A stretch of 64,000 bases of DNA from the NCBI RefSeq assembly GCF_000568405.1, contig NZ_ARZY01000009.1, positions 1-64,000 of the forward strand. Reading direction: 5' to 3'. The notes below the pieces were generated by a model. The model was not told where the DNA came from. It saw only the letters and a list, made by a program, of their open reading frames with translations, and did not search any database. Position 1 is the first letter of the stretch. The number at the start of each line of letters is the position of its first letter. The DNA is from Catenovulum agarivorans DS-2. GTDB taxonomy: Bacteria > Pseudomonadota > Gammaproteobacteria > Enterobacterales > Alteromonadaceae. This document shows positions 44,932-53,121 of this stretch, piece by piece. The translations under genes and the position numbers were made by a program.

Positions 44932-47208
44932 CTATTTGGTTTTATACAGCTTGTTAGCGTTTAAATTGGTTAACGTTTGGGTTTCACCATTACGCCAACG
45001 AATGGTTGCTGATTTAATTTTGTCTTCTTTTCCTAAACCAAAGTGGACAATATCTAACAAACTTTGTGCATGAACTTCACCAGCTGAACCAATTCTTTGT
45101 TGGTACTTTTTACCAGAGGCAGTTTCAATACTAACCAAGGCCGATTGTGGGTCTATATTGTGTTTAGGGCTGTAGTTGACATCGATTAGCAAGTAATTGT
45201 TGTCATTGTTTGTTTGGTTGCCAAACAGGTACCAACGACCTTCTTCTTCACTACCACTTAACAAATCTAGCTGGCCGTCTAAATCGAAATCGAATAACTG
45301 GCCCATGTCTCCATGGCCAACATCTGTTGGTTCATATGCGCCATGGCTGGTGATAATATCGAATTTGCCTTTGCCAGTATTCAGCAGCAATAAATCTGCA
45401 ATACGCTCACTTAAATGACCATATCGATAGACAAATAGGTCTTGCCAACCATCGTTGTTAATATCCCCGCGCGTTACCCCCCAGTTGTTGCCACCTTTAG
45501 GTATATTCCATGCTTTGGTTGCGTTAACAAACTTATCGCCTTGGTTAACTAATAAAATATCTTGCACGTTGCGATTATTGGCTTTCCAATCGTAACTGAC
45601 ATCCGACAAGCCGGTTAGTGAGAAGGTTACCGTCCAATAAATATTGCGATCACGAACCCATTCTGCTTGCCATTTGCCATTGTCTAAATGGCCAATATAT
45701 AAACCGTTGACGTTGCGCTCTTGTGGCCAACCCTGAGCATCAGCGGCCCTAAAGGTCATTTCTGACGGCGCTGTTTTCATTTCTTCCGGCAATTGGCTTG
45801 GTTGGAAACCTTTTGCTTTAACAATTTTACGAGTTTTGTTTTTACCTAAAAAGATTGCGAAACCATCGTTATACTGACGATAGGTTAAATCCATGTCGGA
45901 TAGTTTTACCTGACCTTCAGCATTAAAGTTAATTAAGGTTGTGCCTTTTTCACCATCGTCGCGAATATCCAATCGTTTGGTTTGTGGATTGAAGTCGATT
46001 GATTTGCGTGAAAGCTGGTAGTGAGTGCGGCTACCTGCAAAATATAAATCCACCAAACCGTCGTTGTTTACATCTATATCTGTTGCAGCATTGTAGCCAA
46101 CTTTTCCTTGGAGGTTTTTCGGCAGTAGCGTGCCAGTCACATTAGTAAAAGTGAAATCGCCATTTCCTTGCCATAAGGTGATTGGCGAGAAAATAACAAC
46201 GTCGTCTATGTTATCGTTGTTAAAATCAGTAATAACAACTCGTTCGCCTTGGGCGTGTTCTAATCCTGTGATTCTCTGCTGGGTAAAGGTTCTGTCACCA
46301 TTGTTTTTGTAGAATAGTTGGCGTGGGCCATCGTAATTGGGGGTTTTGGCGTTAAATAATGCAACGTCTAAATCACCATCTAAATCTAAGTCAATCCAGC
46401 GTGGTGAGCGACCTCGAGCTGGTGTTAAAATACCTGCTTCAGGCGAGGCATTGGTAAATTTCTGGTTGTCGTTTTTCAGCAATATATAAGAGGTCGGATT
46501 GGTACCATTCGCGCCACCTTGCGCAACCATAATGTCTAAGTCACCATCGTTGTCGTAATCACCAACGGCAGAGCCATGAAAATCTAACGAGTGCTTAAAC
46601 AAACGCTCAATACTAACTGTTCCATCACCATTATTGGTAACAAGTTGGGTTGGTACATGGTTGTGGTTGTTTAAAACAAAGTCGTAATCGCCATCGCCGT
46701 CTATATCGCCAATAGATGGGCCACCGTACTTATAGGTAATTTCGGTATCAAAATTCGCTTGTTTGGAGATGTTAGCGAATTTGGGTAAATTTACGTCAGT
46801 GACATCTTCAAATCGTACTGAATGTATTTTGATATCAGCACTTCGGCGAATAAAAGTAAGTTCTTTTACCCCAGTGGTTTCAAAGTCGACTAAAAAATTA
46901 AGTTTGTGTTTACCTTTGTGCGGAATGTTGGCGTTATCGACAATTACTTTGCCATTAGCTAAAACACTTAAGTTTGCATATGGTTTGTCTATTGACACTT
47001 CTGCGACTAATCGTTTTGTGGTTGTGCCTGTTACTTGATACGGCGTTGTGAAGTTATTGCTATTAGTTAGCGTTTGTACTTGCTTGATGACCGGACTATT
47101 TTTTGCTGCTACATTTGCAACAGAATCAGTTGTACCAACACAGCCAGTGGCTAAACTGGCACTGGTGACAGCTAAGGCGATTACTGCCAATTTTTGATTG
47201 AATTTCAT
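44932..47208 (-). CDS. FG-GAP/VCBS-repeat lipoprotein with ASPIC/UnbV C-terminus
   Basis: 758 residues. The lipobox is SLATGC. After a Gly/Val-rich beta domain (residues 30-130), a beta-propeller of FG-GAP/VCBS repeats is clear: SIGDIDGDGDYDFVLNNHNH, AVGDYDNDGDLDIMVAQGG, WIDLDLDGDLDVALFN, VITDFNNDNIDDVVIF, TDIDVNNDGLVDLYFAG, TRGDINNDGWQDLFVYR and FDFDLDGQLDLLSGSEE. Each loop has the D-x-D/N-x-D-G calcium motif. The C-terminal strand SATIRWRNGETQTLTNLNAN matches the ASPIC/UnbV (CRTAC1-type) end. This class binds glycan or protein partners, and enzymatic activity is not established. It follows the PhoD-like gene by 4 bp and probably shares its operon. Confidence 0.82.
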   Translation of the reverse strand: MKFNQKLAVIALAVTSASLATGCVGTTDSVANVAAKNSPVIKQVQTLTNSNNFTTPYQVTGTTTKRLVAEVSIDKPYANLSVLANGKVIVDNANIPHKGKHKLNFLVDFETTGVKELTFIRRSADIKIHSVRFEDVTDVNLPKFANISKQANFDTEITYKYGGPSIGDIDGDGDYDFVLNNHNHVPTQLVTNNGDGTVSIERLFKHSLDFHGSAVGDYDNDGDLDIMVAQGGANGTNPTSYILLKNDNQKFTNASPEAGILTPARGRSPRWIDLDLDGDLDVALFNAKTPNYDGPRQLFYKNNGDRTFTQQRITGLEHAQGERVVITDFNNDNIDDVVIFSPITLWQGNGDFTFTNVTGTLLPKNLQGKVGYNAATDIDVNNDGLVDLYFAGSRTHYQLSRKSIDFNPQTKRLDIRDDGEKGTTLINFNAEGQVKLSDMDLTYRQYNDGFAIFLGKNKTRKIVKAKGFQPSQLPEEMKTAPSEMTFRAADAQGWPQERNVNGLYIGHLDNGKWQAEWVRDRNIYWTVTFSLTGLSDVSYDWKANNRNVQDILLVNQGDKFVNATKAWNIPKGGNNWGVTRGDINNDGWQDLFVYRYGHLSERIADLLLLNTGKGKFDIITSHGAYEPTDVGHGDMGQLFDFDLDGQLDLLSGSEEEGRWYLFGNQTNNDNNYLLIDVNYSPKHNIDPQSALVSIETASGKKYQQRIGSAGEVHAQSLLDIVHFGLGKEDKIKSATIRWRNGETQTLTNLNANKLYKTK

Positions 47209-47212
47209 TGTA

Positions 47213-49579
47213 TTAACCTATTTTATTTATGCCGATATTCTCGTCTTGCGCTATTGTTACAGGCCAACCTGGGAATTGGTTGTCCGCGTTGTTATTGCTT
47301 ACATCAACTAAAAACTTGTATGCGGATGTGGTGTAAGTTTTATTTTGAGTATCGAATTCAATAAAGCCGAAACCACTACCTTTTTCATGCGCTTGAATGT
47401 ACCTATTTCCCGATTTACCTACTTGTGGATTAGCAACTGCATACACGTATATTTTGTTGCCGAAGCTATCTAAATATTCACCGGTTTGTTCTAAACCGTG
47501 CGATGGACGATTCTTCATTGGTAAACCCATAGCATCAGGACGCCACCATCTTGGCCAACCAGCTGATATTGCAGGTGTACAAAATGCCCAATTGCTGTCG
47601 CGTTGTTCGTTTACACCATATTGCGATAGTGTGCCTAGGTGAGTATCACCACATATATGTAAAGCTTTAGATTTGCGCATAATTTCAATTGCACGGTTTC
47701 GTGCTGATGCTGGCCAGCCACTGCTGTCGAAATCATATTTTAGGTAGCGGTCAGGTAGCGGCTGGTGGGTTGAAATACCCGCAAATACAGTTTGGCTTAA
47801 CATGGCTTTAAGACTATGACCACGCCAATCGTCAGCCCATTTTTCTAAAAAAGCTTCTTGGCGCTTACCTAATAAGTCTAAACCTTCGCCGTCAAAGTCA
47901 GGGTTAAAGTAATTTGGTGCTTCGTCGTTGCCTGTCACACCAACATCAATATTCAATGTCTCAGGGCCACTTTTCCATTGTCTATCGGCAATAATGGCGA
48001 AACTGACGTTGCCATAAACCAGCTCGGTGTAATAAACACTAATGTTGCGTGCAGAAGGGGTAGGGTCAACTGGATCTGGGTGGTGGCCAGTGTGGGTTTT
48101 ATGAACTACATTCACCAGTTTTACTGGGCTAATGTAACCCCCTGCATTGTCAGTTCGGCCACTTGCAACTGCTTCGTCACTCATTGCATTGCCGCCTTCA
48201 CCCCATAAATTACCTTGGAGAATATCGTGGTCATCTGGCAAAACAACGGTAGGGGCGTTGCGCATTGCTTCTCTAAATGCCCAACCAAACTGATAATATT
48301 TTCGTAAGTAATTGAGAATTGCTAAATCAGCTGGCGCATAAATAACACCGAAACCACCGTGGTTTTCGTAAATTTGGTCGCCAGAAAAGTAGACCAAGTC
48401 AGGATTCATTTTTACCACATTTTCGGCAACCGGCGCATATGGGAAACCATAATCATTTTGGCAGGTCAATGCGGCCATGCGTAAATTACGCTCGGTTGGA
48501 TTTGCTTTAATAATGCCACTAAAAGTATCGGTGTTTTGACTATTGTCAGTTAGCGACTCTTGATAAATAACACGATAATTGAAGTCAGAGTTGGCTTGCC
48601 AATTTTCCACTACAAACGTTGCAACCCAAGCGTCTTTGTCTAGCTCTGCTTGCGCAACTTGTTGCCATTGTCCATTTTTTTCAACCTCTAGTTGTAAAGA
48701 GTGATTATCTTGTTTACCGAGTGGGCCTGTTAAAGCACTCAGTTTCAGAATGTAACCTTTGTCTGATCTCGAGTCATTAAGGGTATACATGCTCCATAGA
48801 ATTGGACCGAATTTTTGGTCAGGAATATCGCAAATTGCATTACCTTCAAACTGCCAATCGCTGAATCTAAACTTGCTGCCATTGTCAGGGCCTGTTTGCT
48901 CAGACGCTAGAGTAAAATTGCTGACAACCGCAATGTTACCGCTCACCTCGCTCGCAGGGTAGTAGTCGGTAAGTTCAGCAAGCAATTGATTATTGCTGTC
49001 AAATGCTTGAGCTGTCAGTGCATATATCCCATTGGTCGGTACACCCGACAATACGATTTTTGCGCTATTTAATTTTAATGGAGTATTGAGGTGAACTCGT
49101 TTTTTGCCAAGCACCAATTGGCCATCAATGATACCTGCATCAATACCTTGTTGAACAAAACAGTTACTTTTGTATTCGTTAATATCGCTTTTGGCGCCAA
49201 TTCGTAAACCTGCACCACCGTCTAGCTCACCTTGGTGGTATTTTTCAACTATTACTGACGTTTTAAAGCTGGCGGTAACATCTGTTATTTGGTGAACCAG
49301 AGAGTGAATGCTACGGTTGCCACCGGTTGAAACACACTCTGCGGCACCATTTTTAATACACCAGTTTTCCATTGGGTTTGCCCAATATTCACCGCCGATA
49401 AATATTCGGTCATGGTTTTTGTGCCATTGTGAACTTTTAGCTTTAGTGAGTTTAGTTGGGTTAGAGGGCCCGGTAGCTAACAACTTGTCGGACTCTTGAT
49501 TTGTACAGCCAATGGCTGATGTTGCAACACCGGCCATTGCAATTTTTAAAGCGTCGCGACGAGTTAATTGATATTTCAT
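47213..49579 (-). CDS. PhoD-like Tat-exported lipoprotein phosphatase or phosphodiesterase
   Basis: About 788 residues. A twin-arginine motif TRRDALKIAMAG and lipobox (SAIGC) indicate folded export and lipid anchoring. The N-terminal 240 residues form a beta-rich module. The metallophosphatase core follows: DLVYFSGDQIYENHGG, VVLPDDHDILQGNLWG, FAIIADRQWKSG and KALHICGDTHLG, the metal-ligand set of PhoD. Family members act on phosphodiesters or monoesters, and some relatives sit in polysaccharide loci with unknown substrates. An upstream in-frame start at 49597 exists. The ATG here has GAGGT 9 bp upstream and gives the proper Tat N-region. It is followed by the FG-GAP lipoprotein. Confidence 0.82.
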   Translation of the reverse strand: MKYQLTRRDALKIAMAGVATSAIGCTNQESDKLLATGPSNPTKLTKAKSSQWHKNHDRIFIGGEYWANPMENWCIKNGAAECVSTGGNRSIHSLVHQITDVTASFKTSVIVEKYHQGELDGGAGLRIGAKSDINEYKSNCFVQQGIDAGIIDGQLVLGKKRVHLNTPLKLNSAKIVLSGVPTNGIYALTAQAFDSNNQLLAELTDYYPASEVSGNIAVVSNFTLASEQTGPDNGSKFRFSDWQFEGNAICDIPDQKFGPILWSMYTLNDSRSDKGYILKLSALTGPLGKQDNHSLQLEVEKNGQWQQVAQAELDKDAWVATFVVENWQANSDFNYRVIYQESLTDNSQNTDTFSGIIKANPTERNLRMAALTCQNDYGFPYAPVAENVVKMNPDLVYFSGDQIYENHGGFGVIYAPADLAILNYLRKYYQFGWAFREAMRNAPTVVLPDDHDILQGNLWGEGGNAMSDEAVASGRTDNAGGYISPVKLVNVVHKTHTGHHPDPVDPTPSARNISVYYTELVYGNVSFAIIADRQWKSGPETLNIDVGVTGNDEAPNYFNPDFDGEGLDLLGKRQEAFLEKWADDWRGHSLKAMLSQTVFAGISTHQPLPDRYLKYDFDSSGWPASARNRAIEIMRKSKALHICGDTHLGTLSQYGVNEQRDSNWAFCTPAISAGWPRWWRPDAMGLPMKNRPSHGLEQTGEYLDSFGNKIYVYAVANPQVGKSGNRYIQAHEKGSGFGFIEFDTQNKTYTTSAYKFLVDVSNNNADNQFPGWPVTIAQDENIGINKIG

Positions 49580-49621
49580 GACTTTACCTCGATACACATC
49601 GTAAGTGCTGATTGTTATTAA

Positions 49622-50203
49622 TTATTGGTTCGCATGTGTGTTTATTTGCTGAAGTTTGCTTAATTGTTGTTGATATAGCTCGAGCTTATCTGCTAGTGAC
49701 TTCTCAGTGATTTGATTTTGATCAACTCTAATTGCCATTAGATACCAAAGGTTTGATAAATCTTTGCCTGCTGCTAGCTCTATATAAAGCTGTTGGAATT
49801 CGAGCTCCGCTGCTCTAAATTCGTTTAATTCACCATGTTTTAAATGCACTTCCATCTGAGTTGTCAGCGAAGACAAATTGTTGAACTGGTGTGTTGTAAC
49901 GCATACAGCTTCGGCTGAGCTGAATTGTTCTATGCTGCTTTTAAAGCTCAGCATAAGTTCGTTAACTGGTTCGCTTAACGGTTGGCACACGAAGTTGCCG
50001 CAGTTGCGTTTGCTTTCGATCAAACCTTCTTTATGTAAAATTAATAAAACTTCTCGTATTGGTCCCCTTGAGACATCAAAGCGTGCGGCTAAATCTTGTT
50101 CATTTAACTTTTCGCCTGGGAGGTAGTCGCCAAATATCAGTTCTGTTCGCAGGATATCGGCAATTTGCGACTGAATCGTACTGACTTTTCTATTTGTTAA
50201 CAT
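49622..50203 (-). CDS. GntR-family (FadR/FCD type) transcriptional regulator
   Basis: 193 residues. The winged helix is IQSQIADILRTELIFGDYLP, GEKLNEQDLAARFDVSRGPI, REVLLILHKEGL. The C-terminal helical FCD-type domain is shorter than usual and its typical His/Asp metal set is not evident, so ligand binding may differ. It is a paralogue of the GntR protein at 57290-57901. The start has GGAGA upstream, and a 14-bp perfect palindrome (50218-50231) lies just upstream, fitting autoregulation. Divergent from the heme dehydrogenase gene. Targets probably include the PhoD-like/FG-GAP operon. Confidence 0.85.
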   Translation of the reverse strand: MLTNRKVSTIQSQIADILRTELIFGDYLPGEKLNEQDLAARFDVSRGPIREVLLILHKEGLIESKRNCGNFVCQPLSEPVNELMLSFKSSIEQFSSAEAVCVTTHQFNNLSSLTTQMEVHLKHGELNEFRAAELEFQQLYIELAAGKDLSNLWYLMAIRVDQNQITEKSLADKLELYQQQLSKLQQINTHANQ

Positions 50204-50217
50204 GGTTAATCTCCGAG

Positions 50218-50231
50218 AAACTGTACAGTTT
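50218..50231. promoter_or_regulatory. Operator-like palindrome AAACTGTACAGTTT
   Basis: A perfect 14-bp palindrome lies 15 bp upstream of the GntR start, next to its ribosome site. It differs from the GTTWACAATGTA-type sites near the other GntR gene, so the two paralogues probably read different sequences. Confidence 0.5.
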
Positions 50232-50473
50232 GGTTTTAAAAAGCAATACTGTTGTTTTATGTGTTAAGTATAATGTTAACAAAAGTTGTTGCGTTGTAAA
50301 GTTTAATGTTTAAAATAAATTCAATATATGAGTCAAAATGATGTATTGTTGAGGTCTTATGGTTTTATTAGGTGGTTGTTAGCTAGTAAATGATCTATGT
50401 TTTATTAAGCTGGTTTCTGATTTTTATTTGTATATAATTATTTGTAATTATATTTAAATTTGGTTGTTAAATA

Positions 50474-53041
50474 ATGAAAAGAATATCTTTAGCAGTAATG
50501 GCTGTTTTAGCAAACACGGCTATTACAAGCGCTCAAGCAGAAGAGCAGATAACGGCACTGTCGCCAACAGAGTCACTTGCGACAATGCAAATTCAAGATG
50601 GCTATAAAATGGAGTTAGTTGCTCACGAGCCTATGGTTGAAGAACCAGTGCTACTGAGCTTTGATGGAAAGGGGCGTATGTACGTCGCCGAGATGTTGAC
50701 CTATATGCAAGATATAGATGGCACTGGGCAAATGAAACCAGTTAGCAGAATTAAACGCTTAGAAGATACAGATAATGATGGCGTTATGGACAAAGCTACA
50801 GTGTTTGCAGACAAGCTATTACTCCCTAGGATGATTTTGCCTCTGCAGGACGGCAAGATTTTAGCCCGTGAAACCAATACATTTGATTTGTTGTTATTGG
50901 AAGATACCGATGGTGATGGCGTCGCTGATAAACGTACAACAGTTTATAAAGGGGGTAAAAGAGGCGGAAACTTAGAGCATCAACCAAGCGGGTTAATTTG
51001 GGGAATTGACAACTGGTTGTATGTTACTTATACCAATAGGCGTTATAGAGTTGAAGGTGATAAAGTTATATCTGAAAACATCCGTTACGGCGGTGGCCAA
51101 TGGGGGTTAGCGCAAGATGCAGTTGGGCGATTATACTATTCAACGGCAGGTGCCGAAAAACCAGTATTTAATTTTCAGTATCCAAGTGTTTATGGCGCGA
51201 TTCCGATTAATGGTGAAACAGCTCCGGGTTTCAACGAAGTTTTTCCAATAGAAACCATCCCTGACGTTCAAGGCGGGAAACCTAGATTACGTGATGATAA
51301 CACCCTAAATCATTTTACTGGGGTTGCTGGGCAAAGTATTTACCTTGGCGATAAGCTACCAGATTTAATCGGAGATTATATTTTACCTGAACCCGTGGGG
51401 AATTTAATTCGTCGCGCCAAAGTCACTCGTGACAATGGTTACTCTGTTATTTCTCACCCATATCAAGCTGAAAAAAGCGAATTTATTGCATCGACAGATT
51501 CGTCATTTAGGCCTGTTTGGAGTGAAACAGGCCCAGACGGCACTTTATATATTGTCGATATGTATCGTGGGATTATCCAAGAAGGTAATTGGACGCGTGA
51601 AGGCTCTTATTTAAGAGAAGTAATTAAAAAACATGGCTTAGATAAAATTATTGGCGGTGGGCGCATATATCGCGTGTCGAAACCTGGTGTAGAATTAGGT
51701 GAAAAGCCAAATTTATACGCTCAATCAGCCGAGCAGTTGGTCGAGTATTTGGCGCATGATAACCAATGGTGGCGTATCAACGCACAAAAGTTATTGGTGC
51801 TTAATCAAGATAAATCAGTTGTGCCAGCACTAAAAAGCGTTTTATTTAACCACAAAAATCCATTGGCTCGATTACATGCATTGTGGACATTGGAAGGACT
51901 AAACAGTGTTGATTTGGCCTTGTTAGCGAAAGCTTTTGCTGATGACGATCACAATGTTCAAGTTGCGGCAGTGCGAATTTCCGAACGGCTATTTACTGAT
52001 AAAGACCAAAGCATTGTTAAGATTTGGCGCGACCTGCTAAATCAAGCAGACATAGAACTTACCCAGCAACTATTATTATCGATTTATTACGTGAATGCCT
52101 CTGATAGCACGCGCGCGCAGTTTGTTGAAGTCGCTAACAAAAAATACCCAGGGCACATAGGGGTCAATGCCATTGTGAAGTCAATGGAATATCAAATTAA
52201 AGAACAGAGAGCGCAAGCTAAGTTGGCCAAAGGCAATAAAGCATTGGCAGAATCAATGCAGCGTGGTAAACGTCATTTTGAATCTTTATGTGCTGATTGC
52301 CATGGTCAAGACGGTAAAGGTACTCCTGCTGGCACTGGCTTGTTAGCTCCTTCATTTGCTGACAATGCACGGGTAAACGGTGATCTTTCTATCCTTGGTC
52401 GTATTGCCATGCAGGGACTTGTTGGTGAAATTGAAGGTAAAAACTATTTAGGTGTGTCTATGATGTCACTCGCATCACATGATGACCAATATATAGCGGA
52501 TGTTTTAACCTATATTCGAAATAGTTTTGGCAATAAAGCAGAAGCTGTGAGACCTGAACAAATTGCACAGATTCGTCAATTAGAAACACGCAAAACTGCT
52601 TGGACGTTAGACGAATTAAATGCTCAATTTGCTCAAAAGCTCACTAACAAAAAACAATGGAAATTTAGCGCAAGTCACAATCCGAAAAACTTTGCTGCAT
52701 TAATTGATGGCAAAAAAGATTGGCGACGTTGGACCAGTGGGGTGAATCAAGATATTGGCATGTGGCTGCAAGTTGAATTGCCGCAGGTTTATCAAATCAG
52801 TCGAATTGATATGGATTGCCGCAAATTTAACTGGCAGTGCGCCAAAGCCTTTGATTTGGAGTTTTCAATCGATGGTAATAACTGGACTAAAGTCGATAGT
52901 AAAATTAAATTCGCCAAATCCTATCAAATGCAAACGTTGGGACAACAAGCTAAATACGTACGCTTTGTACTAACAAATGGTAGTTCGCAACAACCATGGT
53001 CGATGACCGAATTAGATATTATCGGTACACCTGTTAATTAG
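50474..53041 (+). CDS. Exported planctomycete-type heme dehydrogenase (propeller, HEAT, cytochrome c, discoidin)
   Basis: 855 residues. A signal peptide (AVMAVLANTAITSAQA) precedes a membrane-bound-dehydrogenase propeller (residues about 45-410; ELVAHEPMVEEPVLLSFDGK, LEDTDNDGVMDKATVFADKL, WSETGPDGTLYIVDMYRG). Residues about 420-560 are HEAT-like helical repeats (LFNHKNPLARLHALWTLEGL, AVRISERLF). A class I cytochrome c domain follows with CADCH (Cys606, Cys609, His610). The last 140 residues form an F5/8-type discoidin module (LIDGKKDWRRWTSG, VRFVLTNGSS). This layout is common in Planctomycetes and Verrucomicrobia and less usual in gammaproteobacteria. It should oxidise a carbohydrate in the periplasm and pass electrons to its own heme. 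Substrate unknown. Confidence 0.85.
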   Translation: MKRISLAVMAVLANTAITSAQAEEQITALSPTESLATMQIQDGYKMELVAHEPMVEEPVLLSFDGKGRMYVAEMLTYMQDIDGTGQMKPVSRIKRLEDTDNDGVMDKATVFADKLLLPRMILPLQDGKILARETNTFDLLLLEDTDGDGVADKRTTVYKGGKRGGNLEHQPSGLIWGIDNWLYVTYTNRRYRVEGDKVISENIRYGGGQWGLAQDAVGRLYYSTAGAEKPVFNFQYPSVYGAIPINGETAPGFNEVFPIETIPDVQGGKPRLRDDNTLNHFTGVAGQSIYLGDKLPDLIGDYILPEPVGNLIRRAKVTRDNGYSVISHPYQAEKSEFIASTDSSFRPVWSETGPDGTLYIVDMYRGIIQEGNWTREGSYLREVIKKHGLDKIIGGGRIYRVSKPGVELGEKPNLYAQSAEQLVEYLAHDNQWWRINAQKLLVLNQDKSVVPALKSVLFNHKNPLARLHALWTLEGLNSVDLALLAKAFADDDHNVQVAAVRISERLFTDKDQSIVKIWRDLLNQADIELTQQLLLSIYYVNASDSTRAQFVEVANKKYPGHIGVNAIVKSMEYQIKEQRAQAKLAKGNKALAESMQRGKRHFESLCADCHGQDGKGTPAGTGLLAPSFADNARVNGDLSILGRIAMQGLVGEIEGKNYLGVSMMSLASHDDQYIADVLTYIRNSFGNKAEAVRPEQIAQIRQLETRKTAWTLDELNAQFAQKLTNKKQWKFSASHNPKNFAALIDGKKDWRRWTSGVNQDIGMWLQVELPQVYQISRIDMDCRKFNWQCAKAFDLEFSIDGNNWTKVDSKIKFAKSYQMQTLGQQAKYVRFVLTNGSSQQPWSMTELDIIGTPVN

Positions 53042-53060
53042 TGGTGGTTTGTTTAGTAGG

Positions 53061-53092
53061 ACAATAAAGGCAACTTCGGCTGCCTTTATTGT
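53061..53092. terminator. Hairpin between convergent dehydrogenase and molybdoenzyme genes
   Basis: A perfect 12-bp inverted repeat (53061-53072 and 53081-53092) has an 8-nt loop containing TTCG. It has no long T-run on either side, so it is a terminator-like structure rather than a textbook one. Confidence 0.6.
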
Positions 53093-53121
53093 TAGTAGAA
53101 GTGTTTAATAATAGGAGTCAG

